Part shown: piece by piece, positions 5,378 through 6,122 of the stretch
Layout: the number at the start of each line of letters is the position of its first letter
Numbering within the stretch: the first letter of the stretch is position 1
Assembly: GCA_024689165.1 (NCBI GenBank)
Contig: JAILDS010000259.1
Location: 1-6,122, forward strand
DNA length: 6,122 nt
Source: Clostridia bacterium
GTDB taxonomy: Bacteria > Bacillota > Clostridia > Oscillospirales > Acutalibacteraceae
Direction: 5' to 3'
The notes under the pieces: model-generated
What the model was told of the DNA's origin: nothing
Database searches by the model: none
Seen by the model: only the letters and a program-made list of their open reading frames with translations
Made by a program: the position numbers and the translations under genes

Positions 5378-6122
5378 TCAGCTCATTTTCAGCGCGACTG
5401 CGCAGCCCGCGTCGACGCGCAGCCGCACCCTTCCGTCGTGTATGAACACTTTTCCGCAGGGTTTGTTCCCGGTCGGGCCGATAAGGAAGACTTCCGCCGA
5501 AGAAGACCGCGCGTCGGGTATGTCCCATTCTCCGTCTTTGCCGTTTCCGGAGTACGCGATAAACACGGACGCGTCACTGTCGAGCGGAAGGAGCACGTCG
5601 GAGCCGTCCTTGACCCTGACGCCGTTTTTTGCGATCACGCCGTCCTTACCGTATGAGACCACGCCGTCGGAGAAGGTCACCGTATAATCCTCGCCGTCCG
5701 TTTCGAGCTTCTCGCGTTTAAGACGGTTCAGATAAAAATAGGGGAGCTGCAGAGTGCAGAACTGCCTGATGAATTCGCCGCTCCATACATCAGGGTCTGT
5801 CCCGTATTTCATCCAGATATCCTCGCCGTGCATCGCGCCGTAGAACACCGCAAGGAGCTTTTTGTCGGTAAGGTGGCCGCTGTAAAGCGCCGGGGGGATC
5901 TCCATGCACTCGCGCGCGCTCACCTGACTGGTCCACCAGGACGCGGGGATCCTGCCCAGCGTGCGGATAGGCACGTCCTCCCAGTTGACCTCGCTCATAT
6001 CCTCTCCCGCCGAGGCATACAGCAGCTTCCTGTTCGGGTGCGTGACGGATTCGTTGCGGAAATGCGCTTCGCGGCAGGTGAATTCGGTAGTAACGTCGAT
6101 CCCGAGGGAGATGATGTAATCG
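5378..6122 (-). CDS. Partial large protein, possible glycoside hydrolase C-terminal part
   Basis: The last 247 codons of a minus-strand gene; the frame stays open to the window edge, so the internal ATG at 5998 is not the start. The visible part begins DYIISLGIDVTTEFTCREA, then KLLYASAGED, WASP-poor loops rich in Trp and acidic residues (MHGEDIWMKYGTDPDVW), and FIRQFCTLQLPYFYLNRLK at about visible residues 130-148. The final 90 residues are all-beta, with repeating short strands (YTVTFSDGVVSYGKDGVIAK; VFIHDGRVRLRVDAGCAVAL) as in the C-terminal sandwich of many carbohydrate-active enzymes. The look is of a TIM-barrel glycosidase end plus beta-sandwich, perhaps near the GH101/GH129 endo-alpha-N-acetylgalactosaminidase group, but this is a tentative impression without a decisive motif. 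It ends 15 nt from the shared terminator, converging with the 48-aa gene. Confidence 0.8.
   Translation of the reverse strand, partial: DYIISLGIDVTTEFTCREAHFRNESVTHPNRKLLYASAGEDMSEVNWEDVPIRTLGRIPASWWTSQVSARECMEIPPALYSGHLTDKKLLAVFYGAMHGEDIWMKYGTDPDVWSGEFIRQFCTLQLPYFYLNRLKREKLETDGEDYTVTFSDGVVSYGKDGVIAKNGVRVKDGSDVLLPLDSDASVFIAYSGNGKDGEWDIPDARSSSAEVFLIGPTGNKPCGKVFIHDGRVRLRVDAGCAVALKMS

Noticed and set aside
5378..5998. Treating the ATG at 5998 as the start of the converging gene
   Set aside because: The frame continues open with typical codon use to the window edge and no ribosome site precedes 5998, so the gene is partial.

Overview
The window reads as chromosomal DNA of a moderately GC-rich member of the Bacillota, most likely an uncultured gut Clostridia/Oscillospirales-type organism. 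The evidence is AGGAG-type ribosome binding sites, TTGACA/TATAAT promoters with 17-bp spacers, compact intrinsic terminators, a CCA-encoding tRNA, and GC-rich third codon positions in genes beside AT-rich intergenic DNA. This assignment is inferred from style, not from a marker gene.

Layout, left to right. (1) 4-1303, plus strand: a complete-looking calcineurin-like metallophosphoesterase followed 10 nt later by an 84-aa protein I do not recognise, closed by a double hairpin with a strong terminator (1361-1431). (2) 1432-1990: a stretch of more than 500 bp with no intact gene. It holds two scraps of apparently coding sequence on opposite strands that meet near 1655 (the plus-strand one needs a -1 frame change at an A8 run), then short direct and inverted repeats, then the terminator of a tRNA. 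(3) 1995-2109, minus strand: tRNA-Gly(CCC) with a textbook promoter. (4) 2174-3379, minus strand: a second, unrelated metallophosphoesterase with a C-terminal beta-rich (Fn3-like) domain and an altered GNHD motif. (5) 3410-3515: a divergent promoter region. (6) 3548-5092, plus strand: a secreted alpha/beta-hydrolase resembling LCAT-type lipases. (7) 5175-5321: a 48-aa hydrophobic/amphipathic protein with its own promoter, ending at a bidirectional terminator. (8) 5378-6122, minus strand: the C-terminal 247 residues of a large protein, possibly a glycoside hydrolase, that runs off the window.

I see no single defined system. The recurring theme is hydrolases (two phosphoesterases, a secreted lipase-like enzyme, a possible glycosidase). 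The most unusual parts are the 48-aa protein next to the lipase, the similar basic-amphipathic tails seen in three places, and the rearranged or decayed tract on the 3' side of the tRNA gene.
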